The notes: a model not told the origin generated them from the sequence alone. 64,000 nucleotides of DNA from Schizochytrium sp. TIO01 (GCA_004764695.1 SMSO01000032.1:4959483-5023482); one strand, 5' to 3'; shown: positions 11,356-22,390, counted from the stretch's first letter. A program made the numbers and translations.

Positions 11356-11499
11356 TATCATGATTGATGTCATGATTGACATATCATGATTGATATCATG
11401 ATTGACATATCATGATTGACATATCATGATTGATATCATGATTGATGTCATGATTGATGTCATGATTGATGTCATGATTGATGTCATGATTGACATCGA
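11356..11499. repeat. TCATGATTGA minisatellite
   Basis: About 11 tandem copies of a 12-14 bp unit with core CATGATTGA. The core is followed by TGT, CATAT or TAT, giving two or three interleaved subtypes. Each unit contains the palindrome TCATGA, so the array is a regular series of dyad sites. Confidence 0.92.
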
Positions 11500-14400
11500 T
11501 GAGCAGGTATAGCAGAGATGGATGACATCACATGTCTTGCTTGAAAGAGGGCAGAGCATCGCGGGAATGAAGTCCAAGTCCGAAGGAGCTGTCGAGCATG
11601 GGGCCGTACGGCAGCTCGCTGGTGCAGTCGGTACCAGAAGCTATACGCTGGGAAGATGGAGCTTGAGAAGAGGTTATGCTATGTATTATGTGTATGGATG
11701 AAAGGCGAGAACGATGCAAGTGCGGGGATAGCTAGCGATAACTAGCGGCGTACAGGAAACCAAGAGCGCTTGGGTTTTGGTGCTCTAGAGAAGTTTTAAG
11801 TGAATTAGGTAGATGAGGTTAGCTAGTAGAAGCTAGCGCAGATAAGGCGACTTGGAAAGTACAGCCGCGACACGAGGGCTATTATAATCTATGAGATTAG
11901 CTAGACAAGTTTGATGAAAGTCATCATTGAAACCGTGCGTAAGCTCAGAGAAGACAGCCCGCTCAAGTGTGAGACCCCGACGATGGTGAGCAATTTCGTT
12001 GTCTCACTGCTCTTGAATAGGCAGATACGGATACAAAGTTGGTAGTCTTGCGATTTATGTCGTCGCATAAGGCTCGCAGTGCAAAGACCCAGCTGTGACT
12101 CATTCTTGTTTGTGCTCATGGCTTGACAAATTCATGGAATCAAGTCATCATCCCTGGGTTTTGAGACTGCCAATCATATTTACACAGCCTTATGCAGTCC
12201 TGAAGAAATCATTAGCCCCACTAGACTTCCAATAGATTTCCCTGCATCAGTGATAGGACCTCTGCAGGGCTGACTTTAGTAGGCGTTATGCCCATTACAC
12301 AAGTCAGTGATCTACCGCGCTTTTACGCTGCAAAATGAAGAGGATACTTAAGTTGAACCTGCATTTGAAAACGAAACGAAGGCACGAAGCATTACTATAT
12401 TTTGCGAGACGGAAAGCTTAACTATATTTTTATGGACTATCATTTCCGGAACCATTCGAAGGTGCCTTTTCCGAGTAAATTCATAAAACGCATGCATAAA
12501 ATTGCTTGCGCAAAAGAAAAGTCAGCGTATCTAGTCGGTGCAAGGAAAGTTCCTATCATGTAATAGAACGAGCCTGTAATGTTTCTACATTTAATGGAGC
12601 CTGAACCTCAGAACCATTTTTTGAGAGACTGCAGGTTTATAAAATATTATGAAGGTGATTGCTTTCATGCTGACTCATCTCTGTATTTGACTTCTCTGAT
12701 AAAGATCTTTTTTTAAGGATTCCAATATTCCAGGGAGGTCCAGGAGACAACCGTCCGGTATTAGTTGCGCCTAACGTCTCAAACTAAAACCCAAAATTCA
12801 CGAATTATCCTTTGTCTTTCCTCTATACCCTGTACCAATCAAGTTTTTCTAAAGAGGGTAACAGCAGAAAAATCTGCAAAAGCGAAACGAATATATCAAA
12901 AATGGATAATTGAAGCGGGCATCACAACAAGCGTGCCGAGAGGGTCATTAAAATATTTATCTATATCTAAAGTACCATTTTCAACAGAGAACTGATTCTG
13001 CATAAGTTTTAAATCTACGTTCACATTTTCTCCAGACAGAGACACACACAGAGAAACTTTCATATCTCTCAGTCAGCTCTGTGTTCAATCGAGTTGTATC
13101 TTATCTTTTCAGTTGAGTGGGATTATTGATGAACAAAAATCATTTTTTTACTTGAAAACCAACAAAAACGGCCGGTTGTTGAGAAGGCAAAACAGAACAG
13201 AACATAATAGAACAGAACAGAAAGTGCGTATCACTCTAGCTAGAATCAGAGCGGTCGACTCGCCCCTTGAATAGTAAGTAGTTCGCCCCACCTTATCGTA
13301 ATACGTGCGTGTTCTTTTTCTACTAAGAGCAGCATTTGAATATTATATCAATCGCATTAATGCTGTCAATACAGTCATCCATGGCGAATGAAATTTTCCT
13401 TACAATGAGCAAAATTCATTTCGTGTCAGTGCAAATTGTGCGGACTTGCTTAGACAAATACATTCATTATTTCTTCCATCGTCTGCGCTTCGATGTAGCA
13501 CATATAAACCACGATCTACCCGAATTGCTCTCTTGCCATGCCTTAATTACATGACAAGAAGAGATCTATACAGGACTTCTGCCAGTCGTACACAATCATC
13601 CGTAATTGTTGGGTGTTGCTTTGCTTTCGGAAGGCACGAGCCTGCTTATCCAACTACTTCTCCAACTGCTTCTCATTGCGGTCATCTGATTAATCTACTT
13701 CTCCCTATAAACGCACACGTACATCCGTGCATAAATTACTCAGTTTCTTCATCAAACGAAACGAAATGCCCCGCTCAAGTCTCCAAGTGCACAAGGTTGT
13801 CGAAGCACTTGTTTTCACTTTCACCTAGCAAGCACCCCATGGGCACCATCAAGTTTGCAGCTCCAATCAATAGCCTTTACATTCACTCACATTCTCCGCT
13901 CCATGCAACTTTGAAGTTGCTCTGATCGCGGCACTTGCACGAGCAGCGCGTTCCTGCTCAAAAACCTAGCTAGTTATCCCTTATTACTTCCACTGAACAA
14001 ACGCAAGTTCAACCACACGTCTCCATCGGCACGCGCGGACAATTTCACAAACCCAAGTAATACCATAGAACGAACTTGAAGAATTAATTCATGGTTGGCC
14101 TTCCACTTCCTTTGCGGTGCGTCTGTCTTCGAAGAGATGGTAGCAGGAGTGTCTCTACCCGCCGCGTCGAGAGGTGCTCGAGCTTTGGAGAGGCGCAGAC
14201 GATGGGGACCCAGAACGATAGCGAGCGAATGAGTTCGAGATTTGCGAGCGCGAGTGCCTCGAACTGCCAAGAAATCCATTATAGTCACTCATTCTTAGTT
14301 TGTTAGTTTGTATTACATTACAAAAGGAAAGAAAAAGGTACCTGAGGAGCGAAGTACAGGAAAGCAAGCAAAGTACAATGCCAACCTAGAACGCAGCACC

Positions 14401-15066
14401 TCTCGAGGCCTGAGAACTGAGTATCGAAGCCTCCAAGTTCGCGGCGGTGAGGTTTCCGTTCGGAGTGCAGACATTGACATTGGCATCAGCCCACGAGACC
14501 AACTCGCAGGTGCGGCCTGGAAGAACTTGATTTCACTGGAACTCTAATGAAATGGAGATTCTGCTTCGGCCAAGTGGGTAATGGCAGCTAGCATGCGCCT
14601 AGGAGTAGAATAGCAAAAATACTTTACAATCTTTTCTTTTTTGCTCATCAAGGTAAAGCTGTTCTTATCCGAGTTGGATCGACGCGCGTATGCAACGACT
14701 CGTGACGTTTGGGCAGAAGACAACACGCGAAGAAACGCGAGCGAGGCCAGGACAACCGCTGATCACCTTTTCAGGGCAGTCACGATTGCTTTGGGTTTTG
14801 CGTGTGGTGGTTTAGATACTCACTTACCCTGCTTACAAAAAGTATACAATAACTGGGACTTTTTCACTTCGAGCTTGGGCATCGACAATTCGTCGTACGC
14901 AAGAGTTCAAGAGTGTAGCAAATCAACTGCACAGATCCCAAACGCAGGGAAATTGAGTCCTGAAGGTAGACATTAAAGCAACGACACGCGATACAGCTGC
15001 AGTGAGAAGCAAGAGGTTGCGCAAGATCTCGTGACGAGAGTTCCGCTAGGTTGTAAAAACAAGAGA

Positions 15067-16191
15067 ATGACCACCATGCAAGTACCTGTACCAACTGACA
15101 CGAGCGGCGAGCGCAGTGTGCAAGAGCAACTTGCAGCACTTACGCCAGAGCAAAACAAGAGCTTCGAAGCGCTCAAAGCCGAGTATGAAAAGCACAAAAA
15201 GAACACCTACAGGGACCAGGACTTCGGAGACTACATGCTCTTGAGATTTCTGCGTAACAGCCCAGGAGCGGTCAAGTTTAATGTAAAAACTGCTCAGAAA
15301 GTGATGAAAAACTTTGCTCACTGGAGCCAAAAGGTAAAGCTAAACGAACTTAACGTTGGCATGGTCCGCAAGCAACTCGAGACCACCACGCTCAGTATTC
15401 CTGGAACGCGTTCCAAAGACGGTCACCTATACCTCTTTATGAAGCCAGGCCTTTACTTTCCCAAGAAGGACTCTCTCGACGAGCTTATGCGCAGCCTTGT
15501 GTATCTACTTGAATGCATGACTGAGCTCGAAACATGCTGTACAGATGGCATTGCAGTAATGTGTGATATGACAGGATGGACATTTAGTAACTTTGGCATC
15601 AAGTACGCCAAAACTTACTTTGATACCATGCAGGGTCGATTCCCAATGCGCGTTCGACAATTTCTGATTGTCAACCCCCCATCATGGTTTGATACTATCT
15701 GGAAAATCATTCGCCCAATGATGAATGCTGACTTTGCCGCAAAGGTCAAGTTGCCCAAGAAGAAAGAAGTCGGTGACTATGTGCAGGACCCTGCTATGCT
15801 TCCGAAGGAGTTTGGCGGTCCTATTGATGTAGCCCGGTCCCTTGAGGCCTTCATTACTTACCGCGCCCGTGTGGAGAATATCTCTCTCGATAAAAACTAC
15901 CATATTGAGGCCCCGTCCATGACTGCTGAGGGTCTCTCTAACTACACTGAACACCACGATGATCACATGGTCCACGACGACAAAGAAAACCATGTTGAAC
16001 CCAAGCAAGTTGCGCAAGGGGACGATATCGTCTCTGCAACTAAGAATTTGGACATTTCTGCTGAAAAGACCGAAGCTTCTAAAGAATCAGAACAGGTTGC
16101 CGCAACTCCTGCCAAAACAATGCCTACTTCAGCACCCGCAGCCGAAGCCGCTAGCGTGCCTGTTTCTGAGACCAAGTCTACATCTGCATAA
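15067..16191 (+). CDS. Sec14-like CRAL-TRIO lipid-transfer protein
   Basis: A 374-aa protein in one exon. Two ATGs occur nearby, at 15067 and at 15076 (context CCACCATG); the first is used here and either is plausible. Residues about 20-70 form the helical CRAL-TRIO N-terminal segment with the usual DYMLLRFLR. Residues about 85-245 are the CRAL-TRIO lipid-binding domain, including the strand-helix unit VMCDMTGWTFSNFG, the gate-helix region after PMRVRQFLIVNPPSWF, and the closing LPKEFGG motif. Members of this family exchange phosphatidylinositol or other lipids between membranes and present them to kinases. The last ~100 residues are a polar, Ala/Ser/Glu-rich tail without a GOLD domain, so this is a short yeast Sec14-type protein. 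Likely cytosolic or Golgi-associated (inference). Confidence 0.92.
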   Translation: MTTMQVPVPTDTSGERSVQEQLAALTPEQNKSFEALKAEYEKHKKNTYRDQDFGDYMLLRFLRNSPGAVKFNVKTAQKVMKNFAHWSQKVKLNELNVGMVRKQLETTTLSIPGTRSKDGHLYLFMKPGLYFPKKDSLDELMRSLVYLLECMTELETCCTDGIAVMCDMTGWTFSNFGIKYAKTYFDTMQGRFPMRVRQFLIVNPPSWFDTIWKIIRPMMNADFAAKVKLPKKKEVGDYVQDPAMLPKEFGGPIDVARSLEAFITYRARVENISLDKNYHIEAPSMTAEGLSNYTEHHDDHMVHDDKENHVEPKQVAQGDDIVSATKNLDISAEKTEASKESEQVAATPAKTMPTSAPAAEAASVPVSETKSTSA

Positions 16192-17167
16192 ATGATATAA
16201 TAATTTCTTTTCTTCTTTGGTTATTTTTATATCTAGTAGCTAGCGACAGCAGCAAAAGTGGCTATTTAATTTGAAAATTCGACTGAATCGTTCGAGCGAT
16301 TTCACAGTTTCACCAGTCACTTTACTGGCAATCTTGTCGTAACCGCGTTTCACAAGAAGCTCTGCTGCAGTCTATTCACTCTCCAATCTGACATTTTCAC
16401 TTAAATATGATATGCTCCTGGGAGTACTTTTGTCTAAAATTTAGGACACAACCTTGAAAGGGACTTACCGTACAGCAATTGCGGCTTGTGATCTGGGTTA
16501 AATAAACACAAAAGAAAGTGGATCATTTCAAGATCGTAGTTTTCAAAGAAAGAGCATTTTTTGGTTTATTTTCTCTATTTAGCCAAACCCAATGTTGTTG
16601 GTGAGCAGTGCATTAGCCCTCTTGACGTGTTTCACATGACATACAAAACTACTACTAGCAGGTACCTGGGTAGCAGAAAAGATAGTTGATAAGATGAAAA
16701 GAATAGGGTACTAGTTTTTGCAAGAAACCGCTCTTATTATCACAAAAACAACTTGAAACAACGAGTACTTCAACCAAAAAAACTTAAAGCGAATATATCT
16801 TAGCTTATAGGTGTTGTTTCCCGGGACTCCTCAAAGCTTCTATATCAGCTATTTATCATTGCCAATTCTCCTTGAACGTTCTGTACTATGTTGTACTTTA
16901 CTTCTAATGGTTCATTTTTAACAATTTGAGGTAGGTACTTATTATGCAGAAGGTAAAGAGAATAAATAAAAACGTTTGCTGTCTATCATTACTATCAAGA
17001 TGATGAATCTATATGCTAATCAGCTTTTTTGCTCTTTTTTCTTAAAAAACAAATAAAATCAACCAAAACTCGATCGATCAATCGACGATCGCTCGATCTA
17101 TCGACCATCGAGCGATCCTTGGTTGATAGGTGGACCTGACCTGCCACAGGGCCGTGGAGGAACTACT
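16192..17167. other. intergenic region, Sec14-like to nucleotidyltransferase gene
   Basis: AT-rich 3' flank of the Sec14-like gene followed by the promoter/leader of the next gene. The last 100 bp is rich in CGAT/GATC and contains a perfect inverted repeat, listed separately. No open frame is convincing. Confidence 0.6.
17087..17117. promoter_or_regulatory. 11-bp inverted repeat upstream of the nucleotidyltransferase start
   Basis: GATCGCTCGAT at 17087-17097 is perfectly inverted as ATCGAGCGATC at 17107-17117 with a 9-nt spacer, ending 50 nt before the ATG. Surrounding DNA (17070-17120) has further CGATCGAT motifs. It could be a dyad operator or, if transcribed, a 5' UTR hairpin. Function is unknown. 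Confidence 0.5.
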
Positions 17168-20100
17168 ATGTCGAGCACGGCGTCACAAGATGAACTTGAG
17201 CAGGGCGCATTCTCCCTTGCGGCCTTAAAGGAGGCGCTGCCTGATCAAGACGGCCGCGAGAACGAGGATGAAGTTGGCTTCTTCGCGGAAGAAGAAGACG
17301 ACGATGAAGGTGCTACTGTGCCAGATGAAGACAATAAAGATTTCGACGATGATGATGACGATGACGAGGACAGCAATCTTAGTGACTCAGATATTGATCA
17401 CAGGCGCCTGAACCGTGGAAATCGTCAAAGTGACGCAATACCCAAAAGGCGTGCACGAAGAGATGCAGATGAACGCGAGAATGAGGATGCAGGCGATCGC
17501 AATGATGTTGAAGATGATGACGATGATGATCGCGAAAGTGATGTTGGGGATGATATGCTGGATGAGAATGACGACGACGGACTTCGAGGACTTGCGAAGA
17601 AAGCTCTCGAGATTTTGACTGAGAAAGAAGGCAAAAGCTCGCCTATGGAATGGGGAAAGCGTACAGCTTTTAAAGGTATCGACGTCTCTGACGAAGGTGC
17701 AGAACTCTCGCCGTGGGTAAAGGATTTTCTCAAGACCCTCCCGGCTCTGCCTCCGAAACCGTCTGGGTCCATTCCGCAGAAGTTAAAAACACTGTACGAC
17801 CTGTTACAGAGCTTCTATATAACCGCCCCCGATGCCTCCCTTGATGTCGAGGCCCACTGTACAGCTTCACGAAGCTTCGCAAGCTCCCTATCTAGTATTA
17901 TTCCTGTGGATATTGATAACCGGATGAGGCCCTTCGTAGCAGGGGTTATCAGTTTTGTCTGTGCTGCTCTTCTCGAGGCACACAAAGATGTCAGTGGCAC
18001 GGATGCCAATTTATTTGGCTCACTCACTTACCTTGAACTCTGGTTCCGCAACATTGAAAGGCGAAATCATCTCACTGAAATCTTTCCTGCGCTTGGCAAA
18101 CGTATGAACCGTCTTCAGCGAGCCATTACTGACATGAAGCGCGAGCGAACCAAAGCACAGCAAGACGCATCAGCCGACCGCAAACGAGCCGGGGCAATTG
18201 TTTCCGAAGAAATACTTGCAGATCTTGACGGTGGCGTGGAACAGCTGTTGTGCAGCCTCCAACCTTTGCCAGAGGACATTGCACGCCGCGACCAAGTTAT
18301 TGCCGCTATGGAAAGGACACTTTCCCCCGAGGCTTTGCAGAAGGCACTGAAAGACCTTTTGGGAGCTGAGATTCCAGATGATGTCCTTGTTCATACCGCT
18401 GATCAAAGCCCTTCCGTGGAGGTGAAAATTTTTGGCTCGGCAGCAAGCGGCCTGAACTTCCGGGCGTCCGCAGATATTGACTTCTCCCTCGTTGGAGCAG
18501 CTGATTGCCTAGCCCAATACGCCGGCCGGACACGGGGAGTTGATACAGTTCAAGAGCGCTCGCACAGCCGTGCAATTGCTCTTGCTGCCTATGTTCTTTC
18601 GGCATCTCCTGAGTTCGCCATTAAGGATATTATTCTCACGTCTCGTGTCCCGATTGTCAAATGTGTTCACGTGGAAACTGGCCTTGCATGCGATGTCGCT
18701 TCGGGCAACTCAATTGCTCTAAAAAACACACAATTGCTGCGAACTTATAGTTTGATTGACCCCCGTGTCCGCCCTCTCATGTATGCTGTCAAGTACTGGG
18801 CTAAAAAACGGGGCATTTGTGATGCTTCTCTTGGTACCCTATCTTCTTACGCATGGACCCTCCTTGTGATCTTCTTCCTTCAGCAAACCCGGCAGCACCC
18901 GTTCATCATCTTTGCTCGTAAGAAGTCCAAAAAGAGAAACAAGGATCATCGTGATGACCATGATGATGACGATGATCTCATGGATGGCAAAGATGAAGTC
19001 ACCCTTCTTAAAACGTACTCGCGGCCACTCTTTCCCGTGCTCCCTTGCCTTCAGGCTGAAGCTGTCCGAATGAAGCTTCGCAAGGAGATGACTGTCATGA
19101 ACGGGGTCGAATACGATACTACGTACGCTTCGGAAATGCCGAAGGGCTTTAGTCCTGGCGCCAATACGCAAGGGGTTGGCGAGCTTCTCTTGCACTTTTT
19201 CATCTTCTATGCATATGTGTTTGATATTGAACGCACGGTTGTTAGTATTCGCCTTGGCAAACCTGAGCTTCGAAAGAACTTGGAGAATTATTCGCAAGCT
19301 AATTGGCGACTCGCTATCGAGGATCCATTTGAATTGCAGCATGATTTAGGATCCAAGATTGCAGGCAAGGACTCCATGGAGTGTATCAGAAATGAGCTGC
19401 GGCGTGCTGCCAAGCTTCTTGCCATGCGACCGCAACGAGCCCACATGTCTTTATGCGATGCTGCAGTCATGCAAATCCCAGGACAGATCCCCGCATTCCC
19501 TCGGAGATGCTTTAATTGCGGGAGCGGACAGCACCGTTCTGCAAAGTGCCCCCTTGGTGCCATCCGGATGCGTGGTAGCAAGGTATGCCACATGTGCGGT
19601 GAATCTGGGCACTTGATTCGTAACTGCCCACTTTCAAGAAAGAATCGTGAGCGCCGCGGAACTCAAGGAGGAGATGCTTTTGGCCGGGGCGATGGCGGCC
19701 GTAGCAGTGGCCGAGGCAATGGTCGCGGAGGTGACGCTAACAGGCACTCTGGCGATAATCATGGAAACGGAAATTGGCGAAATGGGTCTGTCCACAGAGG
19801 AGATGTTATGTCTTCTCCTAAAGATAGTCGCCGCAAACAGCACGGTCAACGTGGCAGTGGTCGCGATGAAGGTAACCAGCACCATGAGCATGACCGGGGC
19901 CATGGGCCAAAGAGCCATGGCAGGAGTAAAGGTGGTTCTCGTCGCAATGAGGACGATGGTGATCTTGAGTCAAGAGGCAAGAGCACTCCAAAGGACACTG
20001 GCCGCAGCGCGAAGAAGGAAGGGGGCAAATCTCCACGTGAAGAGAAGTCACGCACTTCTTCAGCGTCAAAGAAGCAACAGCACTCCAAAAACGATCCACC

Positions 20101-20590
20101 AATCAACGAGTCTCCCCGTGGATCCAATTTGAAGGAAGCAAGTTCTCTTAAAGGTAGCGAAGCCTCCAAAGTAAGCAAGAAAAAAGCTACTACCAGCAAC
20201 GACAGGAACAACAATAACAAGAGCGACGATGGCAACAAGAAGAAAAGTGGAAAATCTGCACGTGGTAAGCCTGCTCCTGAAAAGACAAGCCGTGAATCAG
20301 ATGTGAAGTTGACGGTCGAAGTATCTGAGCTGCCTGAGAAAGGTTCTAGTAGGCCTCGCAATCCCAAGCCCTCAAAAGCCCGTACTGGAGCCAACAGTAC
20401 CACGAACGAATCCAAGCCATCTGATGACAACCACTCCGTTGAAACTAACGAAGATGGGAGCAAGAACGCAAAGGGACCCAAACAAAAGTCGCAGCGTGTA
20501 TGTCGCGATTGGATAGCTGGAAGCTGCCGTTTTGGAGACCGTTGCAAGTTTCAACATGTTGAAAAGGACAACCATCCACCAGGTTTCTAA
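17168..20590 (+). CDS. Trf4/TUT-type terminal nucleotidyltransferase with CCHC and CCCH zinc fingers
   Basis: A 1140-aa protein in one exon; ATG 17168 is chosen over an upstream TTG. The N-terminal 150 residues are strongly acidic. The catalytic beta-polymerase fold has the F422-G-S424 motif, the two metal-binding Asp D436/D438 in ADIDFS, and a third Asp candidate D509 in ACDVASGN. A central PAP/25A region follows (YAVKYWAKKRG, SSYAWTLLVIFFLQ), then the PAP-associated segment (GVGELLLHFF, DPFELQHDLG). Two CCHC knuckles follow (C781-C794 and C807-C820), then ~270 residues of disordered Gly/Arg and Ser/Lys sequence, and a C-terminal CCCH finger (C1112, C1120, C1126, H1130). The family adds A or U tails to RNA for surveillance or turnover. 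Whether this enzyme prefers ATP or UTP cannot be read from sequence alone. It is convergent with CLP1. Confidence 0.93.
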   Translation: MSSTASQDELEQGAFSLAALKEALPDQDGRENEDEVGFFAEEEDDDEGATVPDEDNKDFDDDDDDDEDSNLSDSDIDHRRLNRGNRQSDAIPKRRARRDADERENEDAGDRNDVEDDDDDDRESDVGDDMLDENDDDGLRGLAKKALEILTEKEGKSSPMEWGKRTAFKGIDVSDEGAELSPWVKDFLKTLPALPPKPSGSIPQKLKTLYDLLQSFYITAPDASLDVEAHCTASRSFASSLSSIIPVDIDNRMRPFVAGVISFVCAALLEAHKDVSGTDANLFGSLTYLELWFRNIERRNHLTEIFPALGKRMNRLQRAITDMKRERTKAQQDASADRKRAGAIVSEEILADLDGGVEQLLCSLQPLPEDIARRDQVIAAMERTLSPEALQKALKDLLGAEIPDDVLVHTADQSPSVEVKIFGSAASGLNFRASADIDFSLVGAADCLAQYAGRTRGVDTVQERSHSRAIALAAYVLSASPEFAIKDIILTSRVPIVKCVHVETGLACDVASGNSIALKNTQLLRTYSLIDPRVRPLMYAVKYWAKKRGICDASLGTLSSYAWTLLVIFFLQQTRQHPFIIFARKKSKKRNKDHRDDHDDDDDLMDGKDEVTLLKTYSRPLFPVLPCLQAEAVRMKLRKEMTVMNGVEYDTTYASEMPKGFSPGANTQGVGELLLHFFIFYAYVFDIERTVVSIRLGKPELRKNLENYSQANWRLAIEDPFELQHDLGSKIAGKDSMECIRNELRRAAKLLAMRPQRAHMSLCDAAVMQIPGQIPAFPRRCFNCGSGQHRSAKCPLGAIRMRGSKVCHMCGESGHLIRNCPLSRKNRERRGTQGGDAFGRGDGGRSSGRGNGRGGDANRHSGDNHGNGNWRNGSVHRGDVMSSPKDSRRKQHGQRGSGRDEGNQHHEHDRGHGPKSHGRSKGGSRRNEDDGDLESRGKSTPKDTGRSAKKEGGKSPREEKSRTSSASKKQQHSKNDPPINESPRGSNLKEASSLKGSEASKVSKKKATTSNDRNNNNKSDDGNKKKSGKSARGKPAPEKTSRESDVKLTVEVSELPEKGSSRPRNPKPSKARTGANSTTNESKPSDDNHSVETNEDGSKNAKGPKQKSQRVCRDWIAGSCRFGDRCKFQHVEKDNHPPGF

Positions 20591-21073
20591 CTTTTAACAG
20601 AAACCATTATTATGTCCGCTGATATTAAAAGGAGCAGGCGTATCTTGATTTATTTCCAAGTTTGGTTTTGGTCATTATTAAAAGAAATGCATATTAAATT
20701 CTTGAAACATTTTTTTTCAAACAGTTTCTAGATACAACATTTTGCGGCTGCTAAGTCATTCTATTACCGAAGGGAGTCGTGGGAAATTGAAACAGAGATA
20801 GGATCTGAACATATGATTATTTGATTTTTTTAAAAGTTTCTTTCATGCAAGAGCATCATCATAACGAGCTTTCCTCTACCTACATACCTGAAGGATTCCG
20901 AGTTTATTGTTGATAACAACACAAAACTCTATATCTAGTTCAAGGGGGGGGGGAGGGGGGCAAGTAAATGAAATGAAATAGTGAAATAGTGTTGAGTTGC
21001 GCTGATGTTAACACGAACGACAACGATAATGATGGTGATGATGGTAACAAAAGGGTACTCTAGAAATACTAAA
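20591..21073. other. intergenic region between convergent genes
   Basis: Shared 3' flank of the nucleotidyltransferase and CLP1 genes, AT-rich. It contains a purine run of ten G, one A and six G at 20944-20960, able in principle to form a G-quadruplex on the + strand. Confidence 0.6.
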
Positions 21074-22390
21074 TTAGTCCTGTTCAAACCACTTGATGCT
21101 TCCATGCAAAAGGAAAGTGGAAGGGAGGTCAACAGGACATGCGAAGTCAGCAGAGATGGTATTATGAGCTATATCGACCTCTAAGACGTGCACAAAGCCA
21201 GCAACTGGTGCATTAAGTGCCTCCTCGGGGCTGTCTGCATGCACAAAAGCGAGCACACAGTGCTCGAGAGTTTTATCGACAGTGGTCATTTGAGGAACCT
21301 GGTTTGCATCCAGGTCCTCATCAGCGCCAATAGGCATGATTGAAGAGTCTGCGATGACATTCTGTTTAAGTAAGATGATAGTAACATCCTCTCCAAGTGT
21401 AAGAGTTTTGCGAACCGGAGAGAGGTGGCTGAGCGGCCCATAAAAGTAGCAGCGCATGCGTTCGTTTGCATGACGTTTGGTGGAGGTCTGATCAGACTCA
21501 ACCACGCCGCCAGAGCGAGTGACCTTAACCACACGAAGATCCGGCAAGCTTTTGCGCATCTCGGAAAGGAGCCTATCATGGCCCATGACCAAAACAATAC
21601 TAACGCCTAGTTTCTGAAGTGCATGCACGAGGCACTTTTGTGCCGTGATGCTTCCAGATGTCCACGAAAACGTGTCCACAATGACGCCTGCGTGCTGCTC
21701 TGACGGGTTGGCCTCTAGCCTCGCGTCCAGAGCTGCCGCGAGTGCATCGACCTGGTCCTTGAAGAGTGTGGAGTTTGCAGATACCTTTTCGTTGCCTACA
21801 AAGTAAGCTAGTGGCTGTCTTGCGGTCAACATCAATTCACCTTGCTCCCCATATAGATCTCGCGTACCTTGAAGCACAGTAGCCGCAACAGTTCCTGGGA
21901 CCATAATGTCATTCTTGGCCAAATCAAGGCTAACAAAAGCAGGTTTTTGGCCACATCGAGCAGCATACCCCGCCAATATTTGACACAGGGAGGTTTTGCC
22001 TGAGCCTGGCGGGCCTACCACGGCTACCCTTGGACCTTTTTCTTGTTCATTTGCGTTTTCATTCGCGGCTTCTTGACGAATGTTTTCGAGGTTTTGGTGG
22101 ATATTAGCAACCTCGGCCATGGGCGTTTCTTCAGAGACGTAAATACCGGCGCAAAAGGAGTCATCCAGGTCGACTTCGCAGCCGTGCCACGTAAATATTC
22201 CATAGCTGCGGCCAGGCATGAGTCTGAACTCATGGCCCGCGAAGAGCTCCATCCCGAAGAGCTCCGCGGTGCCGCTCACCACGCGCAGCCTGTTAGCCTC
22301 TGTTCCGTTGCTGGCGTCATCGCCTCCGCTGCGACGCGTCTCGAAACGGAGCTCCTGCAGAGCACCGACCTTCTCGCGAACCCGTGGCAT
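21074..22390 (-). CDS. CLP1: CLP1 polynucleotide 5'-hydroxyl kinase / pre-mRNA 3'-end processing factor
   Basis: A 438-aa protein from ATG 22390 (MPRVREKV...). The same frame extends to an ATG at 22534, adding 48 residues with no counterpart in the family; human CLP1 is 425 aa, so the shorter form is preferred. An N-terminal beta domain (ELRFE, then a SGTAELFGMEL-like stretch and FTWHGCEVDL) precedes the kinase domain. The P-loop GPPGSGKTS lies at about residues 125-135, with a Walker B-like VDTFSW further on. The C-terminal domain matches the CLP1 family. CLP1 is a subunit of cleavage factor II in mRNA 3' processing and, in animals, of the tRNA-splicing endonuclease complex; some members phosphorylate RNA 5'-OH ends. 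The intact P-loop suggests nucleotide binding is retained. Nuclear. Convergent with the nucleotidyltransferase gene. Confidence 0.94.
   Translation of the reverse strand: MPRVREKVGALQELRFETRRSGGDDASNGTEANRLRVVSGTAELFGMELFAGHEFRLMPGRSYGIFTWHGCEVDLDDSFCAGIYVSEETPMAEVANIHQNLENIRQEAANENANEQEKGPRVAVVGPPGSGKTSLCQILAGYAARCGQKPAFVSLDLAKNDIMVPGTVAATVLQGTRDLYGEQGELMLTARQPLAYFVGNEKVSANSTLFKDQVDALAAALDARLEANPSEQHAGVIVDTFSWTSGSITAQKCLVHALQKLGVSIVLVMGHDRLLSEMRKSLPDLRVVKVTRSGGVVESDQTSTKRHANERMRCYFYGPLSHLSPVRKTLTLGEDVTIILLKQNVIADSSIMPIGADEDLDANQVPQMTTVDKTLEHCVLAFVHADSPEEALNAPVAGFVHVLEVDIAHNTISADFACPVDLPSTFLLHGSIKWFEQD

Larger units (their letters stand above)
9336..15066. other. long intergenic region
   Basis: 5.7 kb without a convincing conserved gene. 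It holds a possible 60-codon ORF (10437-10619), a TTTTA array, a GC-rich island (about 11130-11300), a TCATGATTGA minisatellite, and AT-rich DNA (about 12100-13350). Open frames at 13336-13925 and 14308-14976 have no recognisable domain and mostly begin with non-ATG codons. The last 300 bp is probably the promoter and 5' UTR of the Sec14-like gene. Confidence 0.55.

Noticed and set aside
13336-13925. Open frames of 72 and 159 codons in AT-rich DNA
   Set aside because: No domain, Ser/His/Cys-rich chance-like composition, the longer one lacks an ATG start.
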